9,583 nucleotides of DNA from JABWAJ01 sp046153985 (GCA_046153985.1 JBJXFD010000265.1:1-9583); one strand, 5' to 3'. Shown: positions 1 through 7,843, numbered from the stretch's first letter. Numbers and translations: made by a program. Notes: generated by a model from the letters alone, not told the origin.

Positions 1-6
1 CGTTCC

Positions 7-27
7 CCGCCGAACAGCGTTCGGCGG
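7..27. repeat. Perfect 9-bp hairpin downstream of nagB
   Basis: CCGCCGAAC (7-15) and GTTCGGCGG (19-27) are perfect inverted repeats around a 3-nt loop, 17 nt past the nagB stop codon. A separate perfect palindrome, GGCAGCTGCC, lies at 33-42 between them. The position suits a transcript end for nagB. However, the sequence following the stem on the minus strand (GGGAACG) has no T-run before the window ends, so it is not a typical Rho-independent terminator. A dispersed intergenic repeat is the alternative. Confidence 0.45.
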
Positions 28-44
28 TACAGGGCAGCTGCCTA

Positions 45-788
45 TTACGCTTTCCTACTCGAATCTTGCAATTGCGCCGCCGCTTCCGCATCTAAAAAAA
101 ACAGGCAATTAGGATGTTGTTGCAATACGCTGGCAGGAATTGATTCAGAAACCGGCTGTTCAATCGCCGCCTGAATAATGGCTGTTTTGCGGGCGCCATT
201 GGCCATCAGCACGACGGTACGGGCATCCATGATTTGCCGGATGCCTAAGGTAAGGCCTTTTTCCAATGCAGTTTCGCCCTGGAAATATTTCTGCGCGGTC
301 GTCTTCGTCACCGGGGCCAGCTCGGCAACGTGCGCCGAGCGATCAAAGGAGACCCCGGGTTCATTAAAACCAATATGTCCGTTGACGCCGATGCCGACCA
401 ATAAAAAATCTATGCCGCCCAATTCGGATAAATGCGCATCCATGCGGGTGCAAACGGCTTGCAAATCTGTAGCCATCCCGTCGAATAAATGAATTTGCCG
501 GGGGTCAACCTGGAGTGGCTGGAACAAGTGCCGGTGCAAAAAATAGTGGCAACTGCCGGGGTTGGAAGGCGGAATGCCCACCCATTCGTCTAAAGCGACA
601 AACCGGATGCCCGAAATGTCAATTCTTTGCATTTTCGCCTGCCGGACAAACTCTGCATAAGCGCCCAAAGGGGTCTCTCCGGTTGCTAAGCAAAGCACAG
701 CATCCGGTTTTTCAAGGACTACCCGCATAATTTCCCGGGCAGTATTGGTCGAAAGCCGGCGGTAATCTTCATAGATTCTGGTGATCAT
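45..788 (-). CDS. nagB: Glucosamine-6-phosphate deaminase (short form)
   Basis: Cytosolic enzyme that converts glucosamine 6-phosphate to fructose 6-phosphate and ammonia, the last step of amino-sugar catabolism. Visible family motifs are the phosphate-binding loop LATGETPLG (residues 34-42), LDEWVG (66-71; Asp67 matches the catalytic-base Asp72 of the E. coli enzyme) and VGIGVNGHIGFNEPG (131-145). The last gives Asn136, His138 and Glu143 at the places of E. coli Asp141, His143 and Glu148. Asn at the first of these is, from memory, usual in short Gram-positive-type NagB proteins, so I do not read it as inactivation. The length of 247 residues fits the short form, which lacks the longer E. coli C-terminus. 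The start is ATG at 786-788 with no clear Shine-Dalgarno. It lies 61 nt downstream of the 478-residue gene on the same strand and could be co-transcribed. 6-Phosphogluconolactonase is the nearest alternative family, but GHIGFNEP favours NagB. Confidence 0.95.
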   Translation of the reverse strand: MITRIYEDYRRLSTNTAREIMRVVLEKPDAVLCLATGETPLGAYAEFVRQAKMQRIDISGIRFVALDEWVGIPPSNPGSCHYFLHRHLFQPLQVDPRQIHLFDGMATDLQAVCTRMDAHLSELGGIDFLLVGIGVNGHIGFNEPGVSFDRSAHVAELAPVTKTTAQKYFQGETALEKGLTLGIRQIMDARTVVLMANGARKTAIIQAAIEQPVSESIPASVLQQHPNCLFFLDAEAAAQLQDSSRKA

Positions 789-821
789 AATGGGTTCGCG
801 TAATTTTCCTCTAACCTACAC

Positions 822-845
822 AATTCTTTGAGACTTTTAAGAATT
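822..845. repeat. Weak A/T-rich inverted repeat between two tandem genes
   Basis: AATTCTT (822-828) and AAGAATT (839-845) are perfect 7-nt inverted repeats with a 10-nt loop, in the 61-nt gap between the 478-residue gene and nagB. The stem is A/T-rich and weak and has no following T-run, so it would be a poor terminator. It could equally be chance in A/T-rich spacer DNA. Confidence 0.25.
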
Positions 846-849
846 ATAT

Positions 850-2286
850 TCAATACAAGGATAACAGCCATTCGCGTTCTGCCAGATACTCCGTTTGCGT
901 AATCTCCTTTTTGAGTTTACCCCGCTCTGTGGCGCTCCGCTTAGCCGGAACAATCATTTTTTTCATAAACCGCACAAAATTGCGGTACATTTCCCGGTGG
1001 TAGCCCCCTTCGCGATGGCGGCGCAGGTAGATGTCGAAGCTGTCCAACAGCGATTCGAGGGCCTGAAGCTCGCCCTGTTCGTAGTACATGCGCACCATCA
1101 TGCGGCGGGCGTCGAAATTTTCGAGCATTTCGCGCAATTCCACGTGCCGCAGGAGTTCCAGGGCCGCATCGTATTCCTGCTTTCGGAAATAATAAGTGGC
1201 TAAGTTGTAGCGGTAAATGTTTTCCCGGTCTTTTGGCGACAGAAAAGATTGAAATTCCTGGAGGTAGCTGAAGGCCCAGTCCCACTCTCCTACCCCGACT
1301 GCGATGTTCATGACGTTTCGGTAGGTGGTTTTAGAGAGGTACCCGTTTTCGAGAAATACCCGCCGCTCTAAGCCGCCCCGGTACAAATCAAAAGCCTCCC
1401 GCATGTATTTTTTATCCGCAGCGTTGATCCGGCGGATGCAAACATTCAGCGCCAGAATATACAGGTCGCGCAGATCGGGGTTTGGAAATACTCCACCATT
1501 TTTAGCAAGGAGTGCTTTTAACCGCATAAAATGCGCTTCATTTTCCGGTTCTGCAAGGGCAACATAACTGGCGTGCCAGGTTTCAACCGCGGCGTTGTCC
1601 CGAAAAACGCCTTGCTCCACCAAACGGAGGGTTTCCGGCAGGTAGGGAATAATGGCCGAAACATTCGACATGGACTTTTGTGCCAGCAGGGAACAACCTT
1701 GCCGGAAAGAATTGACCGCCACAAAAACGCCAAATGCCTGGTTCATCGCTTCCACATTGTCCACCCCGCTGCGGTGTTTTTGTCTGCCGAGTTCCCATAC
1801 TTCCTGTTCTAATGCGAACTGATGGAAATAGTAGCCATCATTGCGAAAGGCGGATTGATCGAGCGTTGCTTTTGAGCGCTCCAATTCCTTTTCCCAAAAT
1901 TCGTTTGCGCCCAGTTTTTTCAGGGCATAACACAGGTGCAGGTTCACATTTGACGGCTCACTGCTCCATTCCTGCCAGGCCAAACAATTGCGGATTACTT
2001 CGAGCAGGTAGGCCATGAGGTGGCGCATTTTGCCGTCGTCGTAGGTCCCGTTTTTTTTACTGCTTCCTTCAAATACATACTGAAAGGCAGCTTCTTTGGT
2101 AAAACCATCCGCCTTTCTGCGTCCGGTTTTTGCCGGGCTTTCTGATGCGTGCTTTTCTATAAAATCCAGCAACCGCGCCACTTCTTCTCGTTGGTTGAAC
2201 AAAGGCGAACGTACGGCTTTGGCGATGAGGCGGCGTTGGGCGTCGGGGAGGGCTTGCCAGGTTTTTATGAGTACGCTGTTTTTCAT
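850..2286 (-). CDS. Conserved-looking helical-repeat (TPR-like) protein of unknown function
   Basis: I do not recognise a named family. The 478-residue product has no signal peptide or membrane segment and should be cytosolic. An N-terminal helical block (about 8-45) is followed by a charged, probably flexible linker rich in Lys, Ser and Gly (about 46-85). Nearly everything after that reads as amphipathic helices. Residues 358-391 (starting YRYNLATYYF) resemble a tetratricopeptide repeat, and a second similar unit follows at about 392-421. The C-terminus (about 430-470) is very basic. I chose ATG at 2284-2286 rather than the in-frame ATG at 2395-2397, for two reasons. The extra 37 residues are a Phe/Leu/Lys/Ile-rich stretch read from A/T-rich spacer, and a promoter-like pair sits between the two starts. 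A scaffold or protein-interaction role is a guess from the fold only. It is divergent from the surface-protein genes and 61 nt ahead of nagB. Confidence 0.8.
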   Translation of the reverse strand: MKNSVLIKTWQALPDAQRRLIAKAVRSPLFNQREEVARLLDFIEKHASESPAKTGRRKADGFTKEAAFQYVFEGSSKKNGTYDDGKMRHLMAYLLEVIRNCLAWQEWSSEPSNVNLHLCYALKKLGANEFWEKELERSKATLDQSAFRNDGYYFHQFALEQEVWELGRQKHRSGVDNVEAMNQAFGVFVAVNSFRQGCSLLAQKSMSNVSAIIPYLPETLRLVEQGVFRDNAAVETWHASYVALAEPENEAHFMRLKALLAKNGGVFPNPDLRDLYILALNVCIRRINAADKKYMREAFDLYRGGLERRVFLENGYLSKTTYRNVMNIAVGVGEWDWAFSYLQEFQSFLSPKDRENIYRYNLATYYFRKQEYDAALELLRHVELREMLENFDARRMMVRMYYEQGELQALESLLDSFDIYLRRHREGGYHREMYRNFVRFMKKMIVPAKRSATERGKLKKEITQTEYLAEREWLLSLY

Positions 2287-2304
2287 CGAAGGCAATATTT
2301 CGAA

Positions 2305-2334
2305 CAAAAATAATTTTAATTTATTGAAAAACAA
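2305..2334 (-). promoter_or_regulatory. Candidate Bacteroidota-type promoter for the 478-residue gene
   Basis: On the minus strand, TATTTTTG (2312-2305) matches the Bacteroidota -7 consensus TAnnTTTG at every fixed position. A TTG (2334-2332) lies 19 nt upstream of it, the preferred spacing to the -33 element. The -7 box ends 18 nt before the ATG at 2286, implying a very short leader. The region is A/T-rich, so a chance match is possible. If real, it rules out the longer reading that starts at 2397. Confidence 0.35.
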
Positions 2335-2410
2335 TGAGATAAAGCTAAATAACTTTATATAAATTTGACAATAGGCAAAAACTGTCCTTTTTTCCACTGC
2401 CGCTTATGCG

Positions 2411-2418
2411 CATCTTTG
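2411..2418 (+). promoter_or_regulatory. Possible -7 element for the surface-protein gene pair
   Basis: CATCTTTG lies 30 nt before the ATG at 2449 and matches the Bacteroidota -7 consensus TAnnTTTG except for its first base. I do not see a good TTTG/TTG at the expected distance upstream (around 2388-2391 there is only a T-run), so the match is partial. If functional, it would drive 2449-5250 and probably the following plus-strand genes. Confidence 0.25.
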
Positions 2419-2448
2419 GAACATGAATTCCTGTAAAAATCAGATCTT

Positions 2449-5250
2449 ATGAAAAGAGGTATACTTACTGCTTTGGTTGTTGTGATTGCTTGTTGGGCTT
2501 CACGGGGGCAGTCGTGCTTGCCGGAAGGGATAGTTTTTTCTACCCAGTCTCAACTTGACAATTTCGCCATAAACTACCCGGGATGTATAGAGATCGAAGG
2601 CAATGTGGCAATTTTCGGTAATTCTATTATTAATTTAAATGGGCTAAGTTCAATTAGTTCTATTGGCGGCTATTTAACTATTTCTGGTCCCTCAATTACC
2701 AGTCTGGCAGGATTAGAAAACCTCACGGACATCGGGGGAAACTTTTTGATTGGCAGTGTTGATGTTGCTGTTGGTGGCACTTCCCTCGTTGATTTAGCTG
2801 GATTGTCGAGTCTTAATTCTGTCAACGGGGATATTTTTATTCTCAATAACAACGAACTTGAAAACCTGAACGGACTGAATAATTTCACTGCTTTTCAGGG
2901 AAGCATTAACATCAAAGACAATGAGCAGCTTTCGAGTTTGGAAGGTCTAAGCAACCTTACACTGCTTGGAGGATCATTGACCATACACAACAACGATGCG
3001 TTAACGAACCTTCAGGGGCTTGAAAATTTATCTTCTACAGGCGGGCGAATATTCATTCGCGACAACGATGCATTAGCTGATTTTTCAGGATTACAAAATA
3101 TTTCCTATATCGGAGGAGACCTTGATATTTACAAAAACGCGATAACCAGTTTGTCCGCTCTCGGGAATCTTAATGCCATCGGAGGTAATTTTTTTTTAGA
3201 AGATAATAGCGCTTTAGCAAGCCTGGCGGGACTGGAGCAACTATCTGCTATTTCGGGCTATTTGCTCATCAGAAATAATACACACCTATCGAATCTACTG
3301 CCATTATCCGCTCTTTATGAAATTGGTACATTTTTACTCATTGAAAACAACCCAGCCTTAACAAGTCTTGAAGGGCTAAACCATGCAGTTGTCGAAGATC
3401 TTGTTTGGATAAAAGGAAATCCTTTGCTAAGCGATTGTGCTGTTTTCACTGTTTGCCATCAATTGCTGACTCAGGCAGACAATGTAATCATAGAGAATAA
3501 TGCGCCCTCTTGCAATACAATTGCGGAAGTAGAATTCGCTTGTAACGGGGTTCCTGTTTTGGTTAAAGTCTTGATGGATGCAAACGGCGACTGTGTTGCA
3601 GATCTCCTAAACGATGGTCCCGCCTTCGGCATTCAGGTTCGATTGAACAGCAATACTCAAATGGCAACCCGTCCGACACAAGTGGGTAGCGATGCGCTAT
3701 TCGGCTATTTAGACGCGGGTACTTTTTCATTGTCCCTGACCCAATTCCCAACCAATTACTGGGGGGTATGCCAGGATACTTTTTGGATAGATCCGGCTGA
3801 TTTTCAGGACACCATCTTTGCCACTTTTTTACTCCAACCTTTGACCTCATGTCCTGATTTATCTGTAGAAATAGGCTTGCCACCGGCATTCAGAGGATGT
3901 TTAGTTGAGACGGATATGCAAGTCGAAGTTCGAAATGCCGGCACCGTACCCGCTGAAAACACAGCAATAGCCGTGGTGTTGCCCTTGGCCATATTGGATG
4001 TCATCTCTTCATCTTTGCCTGTGACCTTCCAAAATGGCGACACCTTGTTTTTTCAGGCTGGAGCCCTGATGCCCTTTGAAGCGGCAAATCTCAATCTGAC
4101 CCTGCGCACCCAATGCGATACTTTTTTGCAGGGGCAAACGCTATGCATAGAGGCTTTCGCCAATGCGGAAAATGAATGTCCGGTCACACCGGAAACGTTT
4201 TCAGAAATTTGGCTTTATTCCGAGTGCATTGATGATGAAACGGTGCGTTTTACAATCAAAAACATTGGAAATGCCCCCACACAGGGCTTGCACGAATATG
4301 TGATCATCGAAGACGAAGTCATTCTTTTTAGCGAGGAATTTGACCTTGATCCACAGGAAACAACCATAATTAATGTTCCTGCCAATGGCGCTACATACCG
4401 TATGGAAGCTACCCGTTTTGACAATGGCGTCCAGACTGCCATTGCCCTTGAAAACTGTGGCGGATTGACGCCAGGATTAATAACCGCTCACTGGATAGAC
4501 CCAGGACTTAACAACTACGACTATGACTGCCGTCAGGTAATTTTAGCCTACGACCCTAACCAAAAAACCGTCATCCCCAAAGGCATCGGCGAATCACACC
4601 TGACCGCTGCCAACCGCCCATTCCAATACACGATTGAGTTTCAAAATACCGGCACGGACACCGCTTTCCGTGTCCTGCTCACGGATATTCTGTCGCCGCA
4701 CCTGGATGTCAACACCTTCCGGCCCGGCTTTTCTTCGCACCCTTATTCCTGGGAAATCCGCGGTTTGGATACTTTAAACGTGCTCTTTTTTCCCATTGCG
4801 TTGCCCGACAGCAATGTCAATGTCGCGGGTTCCCAGGGCTTTTTTACGTTTGATATTGACCAAAGGCCAGATTTGCCGGATGGTACGGTCATTGAAAATA
4901 CCGCTTCGATTGTGTTTGATTTTAATCCGCCCATTGTGACCAATACGACTTTTCACACCATCGGCGAGTTGGTGGTAAACATTGACGAACCGGAACGTGG
5001 CGCCAAACCGAAGTGGAAGGTTTTTGCTAATCCGGTAAAGGCAGCTGCGACTTTTCAGGCCATTGGTATCATTGCCGGCGAAAAGCGCTTTGAGTTGTTT
5101 GATGCGGCGGGACGGAAGGTGAGGAACGAGCGCTTCGATGGCCAAGAGTTTCTGTTTCAACGGCAGACCTTGCTGGGAGGCTTGTACTTCTTCAAAATCA
5201 CGGATGAAAAGGGAAGAACAGCTTCCGGTAAGATTATTGTTGCAAATTAA
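2449..5250 (+). CDS. Leucine-rich-repeat surface protein with DUF7619-like domain and T9SS type A sorting tail (paralog 1)
   Basis: Predicted exported, cell-surface or secreted protein of 933 residues. Order of parts: signal peptide (1-20, cleavage probably before QSC); eleven receptor-L-like leucine-rich repeats (60-326, mostly 24 residues, pattern LxxLxGLxxLxxIGGxLxIxxN); a Cys-containing cap (327-365, Cys330/336/355/365); an SdrD-B or carboxypeptidase-regulatory-like domain starting VLMDANGDC (374-382); two beta-sandwich-like segments (about 465-585 and 590-670); a DUF7619-like domain (about 700-838, with YDPNQK at 701-706 and FDFNPPIVTN at 823-832); and a T9SS type A tail (856-933, LFDAAGRKV then GLYFFKI). 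The tail should direct export across the outer membrane by the Por machine, encoded elsewhere. VIAC at 12-15 resembles a lipobox, but the paralog lacks it. The repeat half is visibly A/T-richer than the 3' half. The ligand is unknown; adhesion or glycan binding is an inference from the fold. Confidence 0.88.
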   Translation: MKRGILTALVVVIACWASRGQSCLPEGIVFSTQSQLDNFAINYPGCIEIEGNVAIFGNSIINLNGLSSISSIGGYLTISGPSITSLAGLENLTDIGGNFLIGSVDVAVGGTSLVDLAGLSSLNSVNGDIFILNNNELENLNGLNNFTAFQGSINIKDNEQLSSLEGLSNLTLLGGSLTIHNNDALTNLQGLENLSSTGGRIFIRDNDALADFSGLQNISYIGGDLDIYKNAITSLSALGNLNAIGGNFFLEDNSALASLAGLEQLSAISGYLLIRNNTHLSNLLPLSALYEIGTFLLIENNPALTSLEGLNHAVVEDLVWIKGNPLLSDCAVFTVCHQLLTQADNVIIENNAPSCNTIAEVEFACNGVPVLVKVLMDANGDCVADLLNDGPAFGIQVRLNSNTQMATRPTQVGSDALFGYLDAGTFSLSLTQFPTNYWGVCQDTFWIDPADFQDTIFATFLLQPLTSCPDLSVEIGLPPAFRGCLVETDMQVEVRNAGTVPAENTAIAVVLPLAILDVISSSLPVTFQNGDTLFFQAGALMPFEAANLNLTLRTQCDTFLQGQTLCIEAFANAENECPVTPETFSEIWLYSECIDDETVRFTIKNIGNAPTQGLHEYVIIEDEVILFSEEFDLDPQETTIINVPANGATYRMEATRFDNGVQTAIALENCGGLTPGLITAHWIDPGLNNYDYDCRQVILAYDPNQKTVIPKGIGESHLTAANRPFQYTIEFQNTGTDTAFRVLLTDILSPHLDVNTFRPGFSSHPYSWEIRGLDTLNVLFFPIALPDSNVNVAGSQGFFTFDIDQRPDLPDGTVIENTASIVFDFNPPIVTNTTFHTIGELVVNIDEPERGAKPKWKVFANPVKAAATFQAIGIIAGEKRFELFDAAGRKVRNERFDGQEFLFQRQTLLGGLYFFKITDEKGRTASGKIIVAN
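2626..3426 (+). repeat. Eleven-unit leucine-rich repeat array, paralog 1
   Basis: The translation holds eleven units starting at residues 60, 83, 113, 137, 161, 185, 209, 232, 256, 280 and 304. Seven are exactly 24 residues, three are 23, and the second is a 30-residue unit with a Gly/Val loop (99-110). Best-conserved positions are a Leu/Ile at unit position 1, Leu at 4, Gly-Leu at 6-7, the IGG turn and a following beta strand ending near Asn. The DNA of the units has diverged strongly, so this is a protein-level rather than a recent DNA-level tandem repeat. Confidence 0.85.
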
Positions 5251-5290
5251 TATTCCAACCCCATTCCACAGCCTTTAAACCACCAATGCT

Positions 5291-7801
5291 ATGAAAAAAC
5301 AAATACTTGTAGTCTCCGCCATTTTGTTTTTCGGAATTTACCTGAAAGCACAGTCGTGTTTTCCTGGAGGGATAGGATTTTCAACGCAAGCTCATATTGA
5401 CAATTTTGCCGCAAATTATCCGGGATGTTTTGTAGTAGAAGGAGATGTCGTTATCCAGGGGTCTTCCATTAATAATCTGAACGGCCTTAGTCAGATCACT
5501 GCCATTAATGGCAGTCTTGACATAACCGGGACAGTACAGTTCGACAGCCTGGCTGGCCTGGAAAATCTTGTTTCGATTGGCGGCAACTTGCAGATCAAAA
5601 ATACGATCGGGCTTCAAAGCCTGAAAGGATTGAATAATCTCGAATTTATCGGAGGAGATTTATTCATAGCCCCAATTTCATTCATACCTGATTTATCCGG
5701 ATTAAATAGCCTCGTCACCATAGGGGGTAGTTTTAGAATATATCGGTCTCTTGGAAGCTTTGAAGGTTTAGAAAGCCTGACCACCATAGCGGGCAGTTTT
5801 TTAATTGGGGGCGCCAATGGTGCTGATTACAGTTCTGACTTAATTGACCTTTCAGGACTTGCCAGCCTGTCTTATATAGGAGGAGACCTGCGTCTGGAGA
5901 ACAATGCTGATTTGGTGAGCCTTGCCGGATTAGGCATTTTAACGGTCGGTGGAGATGTTTCTTTATGGTACAACCCCTTGTTAAGCCACTGTGCCGTCAC
6001 TACAATATGTAATTACATTTCCCAGCAACCAGAAAATATTGATATAGATTACAACGCCCCCGGCTGCGATAACCCCGCCGAAGTGGAAGCAGAATGCAAT
6101 GGGCACCCGATTATTGTAACCGTTTTGATGGAACTGGATGGTGACTGCCAGCCCGATATGGAGAGTATCCCTGCCTCCGGGATACAAGTCCGCTATAATG
6201 GAGGTGAATACATGGCAACAAGACCCGCTAACGAAGCTGGCGTTGTCGAATTCGGCAATTTTGAAGCCGGCCCATTTTTCCTTTCTCTCCCACAATTTCC
6301 AACCGAAGTTTGGGGGCTTTGCCAGGATACGATCTGGGTGACGCCTGCCAACCTTACCGATACCATTCTCGCTACTTTTTTGCTCCAGCCGCTCACGGAT
6401 TGTCCGGATTTAGCAGTTGAGTTGGGACTTCCATCGTCCTTCCGGAGTTGTCTTACTACGTCGGACATGCAGGTGGAAATCAGAAACGTTGGCGCCGTAG
6501 TTGCCGAAAACCTTGAAGTGGCCGTCGTTTTGCCATTAACTGTGCTCGATGTGGAGGACTCCAGCCTGCCCATTTCAGCCCAGAACGGCGACACCTTGTT
6601 TTTTATAATCGAAAACCTGAACCTTTTTGAAACAGCCATCATTGATTTGACCGTACGCACCCAGTGCGATACTTTTCTGTTCGGACAAACGCTGTGCGTG
6701 GAGGCGTTTGCATTTGCAAGTAATTCATGCCCACCCGAACCGGAAACATTTTCGGAAATCCGCCTTTATTCGCAGTGTATTGACGATGAGACGGTGCGGT
6801 TTATCTTGAAAAACATCGGGAATGCACCTACCCAGAGCCTGCATGAGTACGTTATCATTGAAGACGAAGTCATTTTGATGATGGACGACTTCACCTTGGA
6901 TCCTCACGAAGAAAGAACGGTGGACCTGCCTGCCAACGGATCCACTTACCGGATGGAGGCGACCCGGTTCAGCAATGGAACCCTGACCGCCATCGCCCTG
7001 GAAAATTGTGGCGGGCTCTCCCCAGGCCTGATTACTGCATACTGGTTAGACGAAGGACTGGAAAATTACGACTACGACTGCCGAGAGGTGACCGGTTCCT
7101 ACGATCCAAACCAAAAATCGGCCATTCCAAAAGGGGTCGGCGAGGAACATTTATTGCCAGCCAACCGCCGGATCCAATACACGATTGAGTTTCAAAACAC
7201 CGGCAATGATACCGCCTATCGGGTGCTACTGACGGATATTCTGTCGCCGCATTTAGACATCAACACCTTCCGGCCAGGCTTTTCTTCGCACCCTTATTCC
7301 TGGGAAATTCGCGGGTTGGATACGTTAGACGTGCTCTTTTTTCCGATTGCTTTGCCCGACAGCAATGTCAATCTCACGGGTTCTCAGGGATTTTTTACAT
7401 TCGATATTGACCAAAAACCAGATTTGCCGAATGGCACAGTCATTCAAAATACGGCGGACATTGTGTTTGATTTTAATCCGCCCATTGTCACCAATACAGT
7501 TTTCCATACCATCGGCGAGTTGTATGTAATTATTGAAGACCCCGCATACCAACCCGAACGATTATGGAACGCATACGCCAACCCAGTGAATACCACTGCG
7601 ACTTTCGAGGCCATCCGCTATATTTCGGGTATAAAGCGCTTTGAGTTGTTCGATGCTGCCGGGCGGAAGGTTAGAACCGAAAGTTTTGCCGGGCAGGAGT
7701 TTTTGTTCCAGCGGGCAGGCTTAGTCGGCGGTTTGTATTTTTTCAGGATTACAGATGAGCAGGGTAAAGCGTCATCCGGAAAGATTATTGTGGCGGAATA
7801 A
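5291..7801 (+). CDS. Leucine-rich-repeat surface protein with DUF7619-like domain and T9SS type A sorting tail (paralog 2)
   Basis: Tandem paralog of the preceding gene, 836 residues, starting 40 nt after its stop with no terminator between, so co-transcription is likely. Order of parts: a clear signal peptidase I signal (1-20, ending YLKA before QSC); seven leucine-rich repeats (60-230); the same Cys cap (231-269); an SdrD-B-like domain starting VLMELDGDC (278-286); two beta-sandwich-like segments (about 368-488 and 493-573); a DUF7619-like domain (about 603-741, YDPNQK at 604-609 and FDFNPPIVTN at 726-735); and a T9SS type A tail (about 759-836, LFDAAGRKV, GLYFFRI). All 16 mature cysteines align with those of paralog 1, suggesting conserved disulfides in an exported fold. 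By eye, 19 residues differ over 141 aligned positions from YDPNQK onward, while the repeat arrays are far less alike. Expected location is the cell surface or medium; binding partner unknown. Confidence 0.88.
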   Translation: MKKQILVVSAILFFGIYLKAQSCFPGGIGFSTQAHIDNFAANYPGCFVVEGDVVIQGSSINNLNGLSQITAINGSLDITGTVQFDSLAGLENLVSIGGNLQIKNTIGLQSLKGLNNLEFIGGDLFIAPISFIPDLSGLNSLVTIGGSFRIYRSLGSFEGLESLTTIAGSFLIGGANGADYSSDLIDLSGLASLSYIGGDLRLENNADLVSLAGLGILTVGGDVSLWYNPLLSHCAVTTICNYISQQPENIDIDYNAPGCDNPAEVEAECNGHPIIVTVLMELDGDCQPDMESIPASGIQVRYNGGEYMATRPANEAGVVEFGNFEAGPFFLSLPQFPTEVWGLCQDTIWVTPANLTDTILATFLLQPLTDCPDLAVELGLPSSFRSCLTTSDMQVEIRNVGAVVAENLEVAVVLPLTVLDVEDSSLPISAQNGDTLFFIIENLNLFETAIIDLTVRTQCDTFLFGQTLCVEAFAFASNSCPPEPETFSEIRLYSQCIDDETVRFILKNIGNAPTQSLHEYVIIEDEVILMMDDFTLDPHEERTVDLPANGSTYRMEATRFSNGTLTAIALENCGGLSPGLITAYWLDEGLENYDYDCREVTGSYDPNQKSAIPKGVGEEHLLPANRRIQYTIEFQNTGNDTAYRVLLTDILSPHLDINTFRPGFSSHPYSWEIRGLDTLDVLFFPIALPDSNVNLTGSQGFFTFDIDQKPDLPNGTVIQNTADIVFDFNPPIVTNTVFHTIGELYVIIEDPAYQPERLWNAYANPVNTTATFEAIRYISGIKRFELFDAAGRKVRTESFAGQEFLFQRAGLVGGLYFFRITDEQGKASSGKIIVAE
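5468..5980 (+). repeat. Seven-unit leucine-rich repeat array, paralog 2
   Basis: Units start at residues 60, 84, 108, 132, 154, 184 and 208, mostly 24 residues long. The fifth unit (154-183) is a 30-residue form carrying a Gly/Asn/Ala/Asp loop after the IAG turn and beta strand. The array is four units shorter than that of the neighbouring paralog. The flanking sequence (QSC/GIxFSTQ before, LSxCAVxTxC after) is well conserved between the two. Confidence 0.85.
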
Positions 7802-7812
7802 CGGAGATTTTG

Positions 7813-7820
7813 CAAATTTG
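7813..7820 (+). promoter_or_regulatory. Weak candidate -7 element before gntK
   Basis: CAAATTTG matches TAnnTTTG except for the first base and lies 23 nt before the gntK start. The nearest upstream TTG (7788-7790) is 22 nt away, longer than the preferred 19. The match overlaps a perfect palindrome GCAAATTTGC (7812-7821). It may be chance, and gntK may simply be read through from the upstream surface-protein genes. Confidence 0.2.
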
Positions 7821-7843
7821 CCTTCCACACCAAACAAGAAGGC

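Noticed and set aside
405..450. Asn in place of Asp in the NagB active-site motif (Asn136) as a sign of lost activity
   Set aside because: His138, Glu143 and Asp67 are present, and short-form NagB enzymes commonly have Asn there, so a working deaminase is the simpler reading.
2287..2397. N-terminal extension of the 478-residue protein from the ATG at 2397
   Set aside because: The 37 added residues come from A/T-rich spacer, are Phe/Leu/Lys/Ile-rich without being a proper signal peptide, and would run across the best promoter candidate.
2626..3426. CRISPR array or DNA-level tandem repeat in the repeat-rich part of the first surface gene
   Set aside because: The periodicity (72 nt) exists at the protein level only. 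The nucleotide units differ widely and remain in one open reading frame.
6193..6660. 155-residue minus-strand open frame inside the second surface gene
   Set aside because: A similar but shorter frame (3804-4043) appears at the matching place in the first paralog. It is a by-product of shared coding sequence on the other strand, with no start context or domain.
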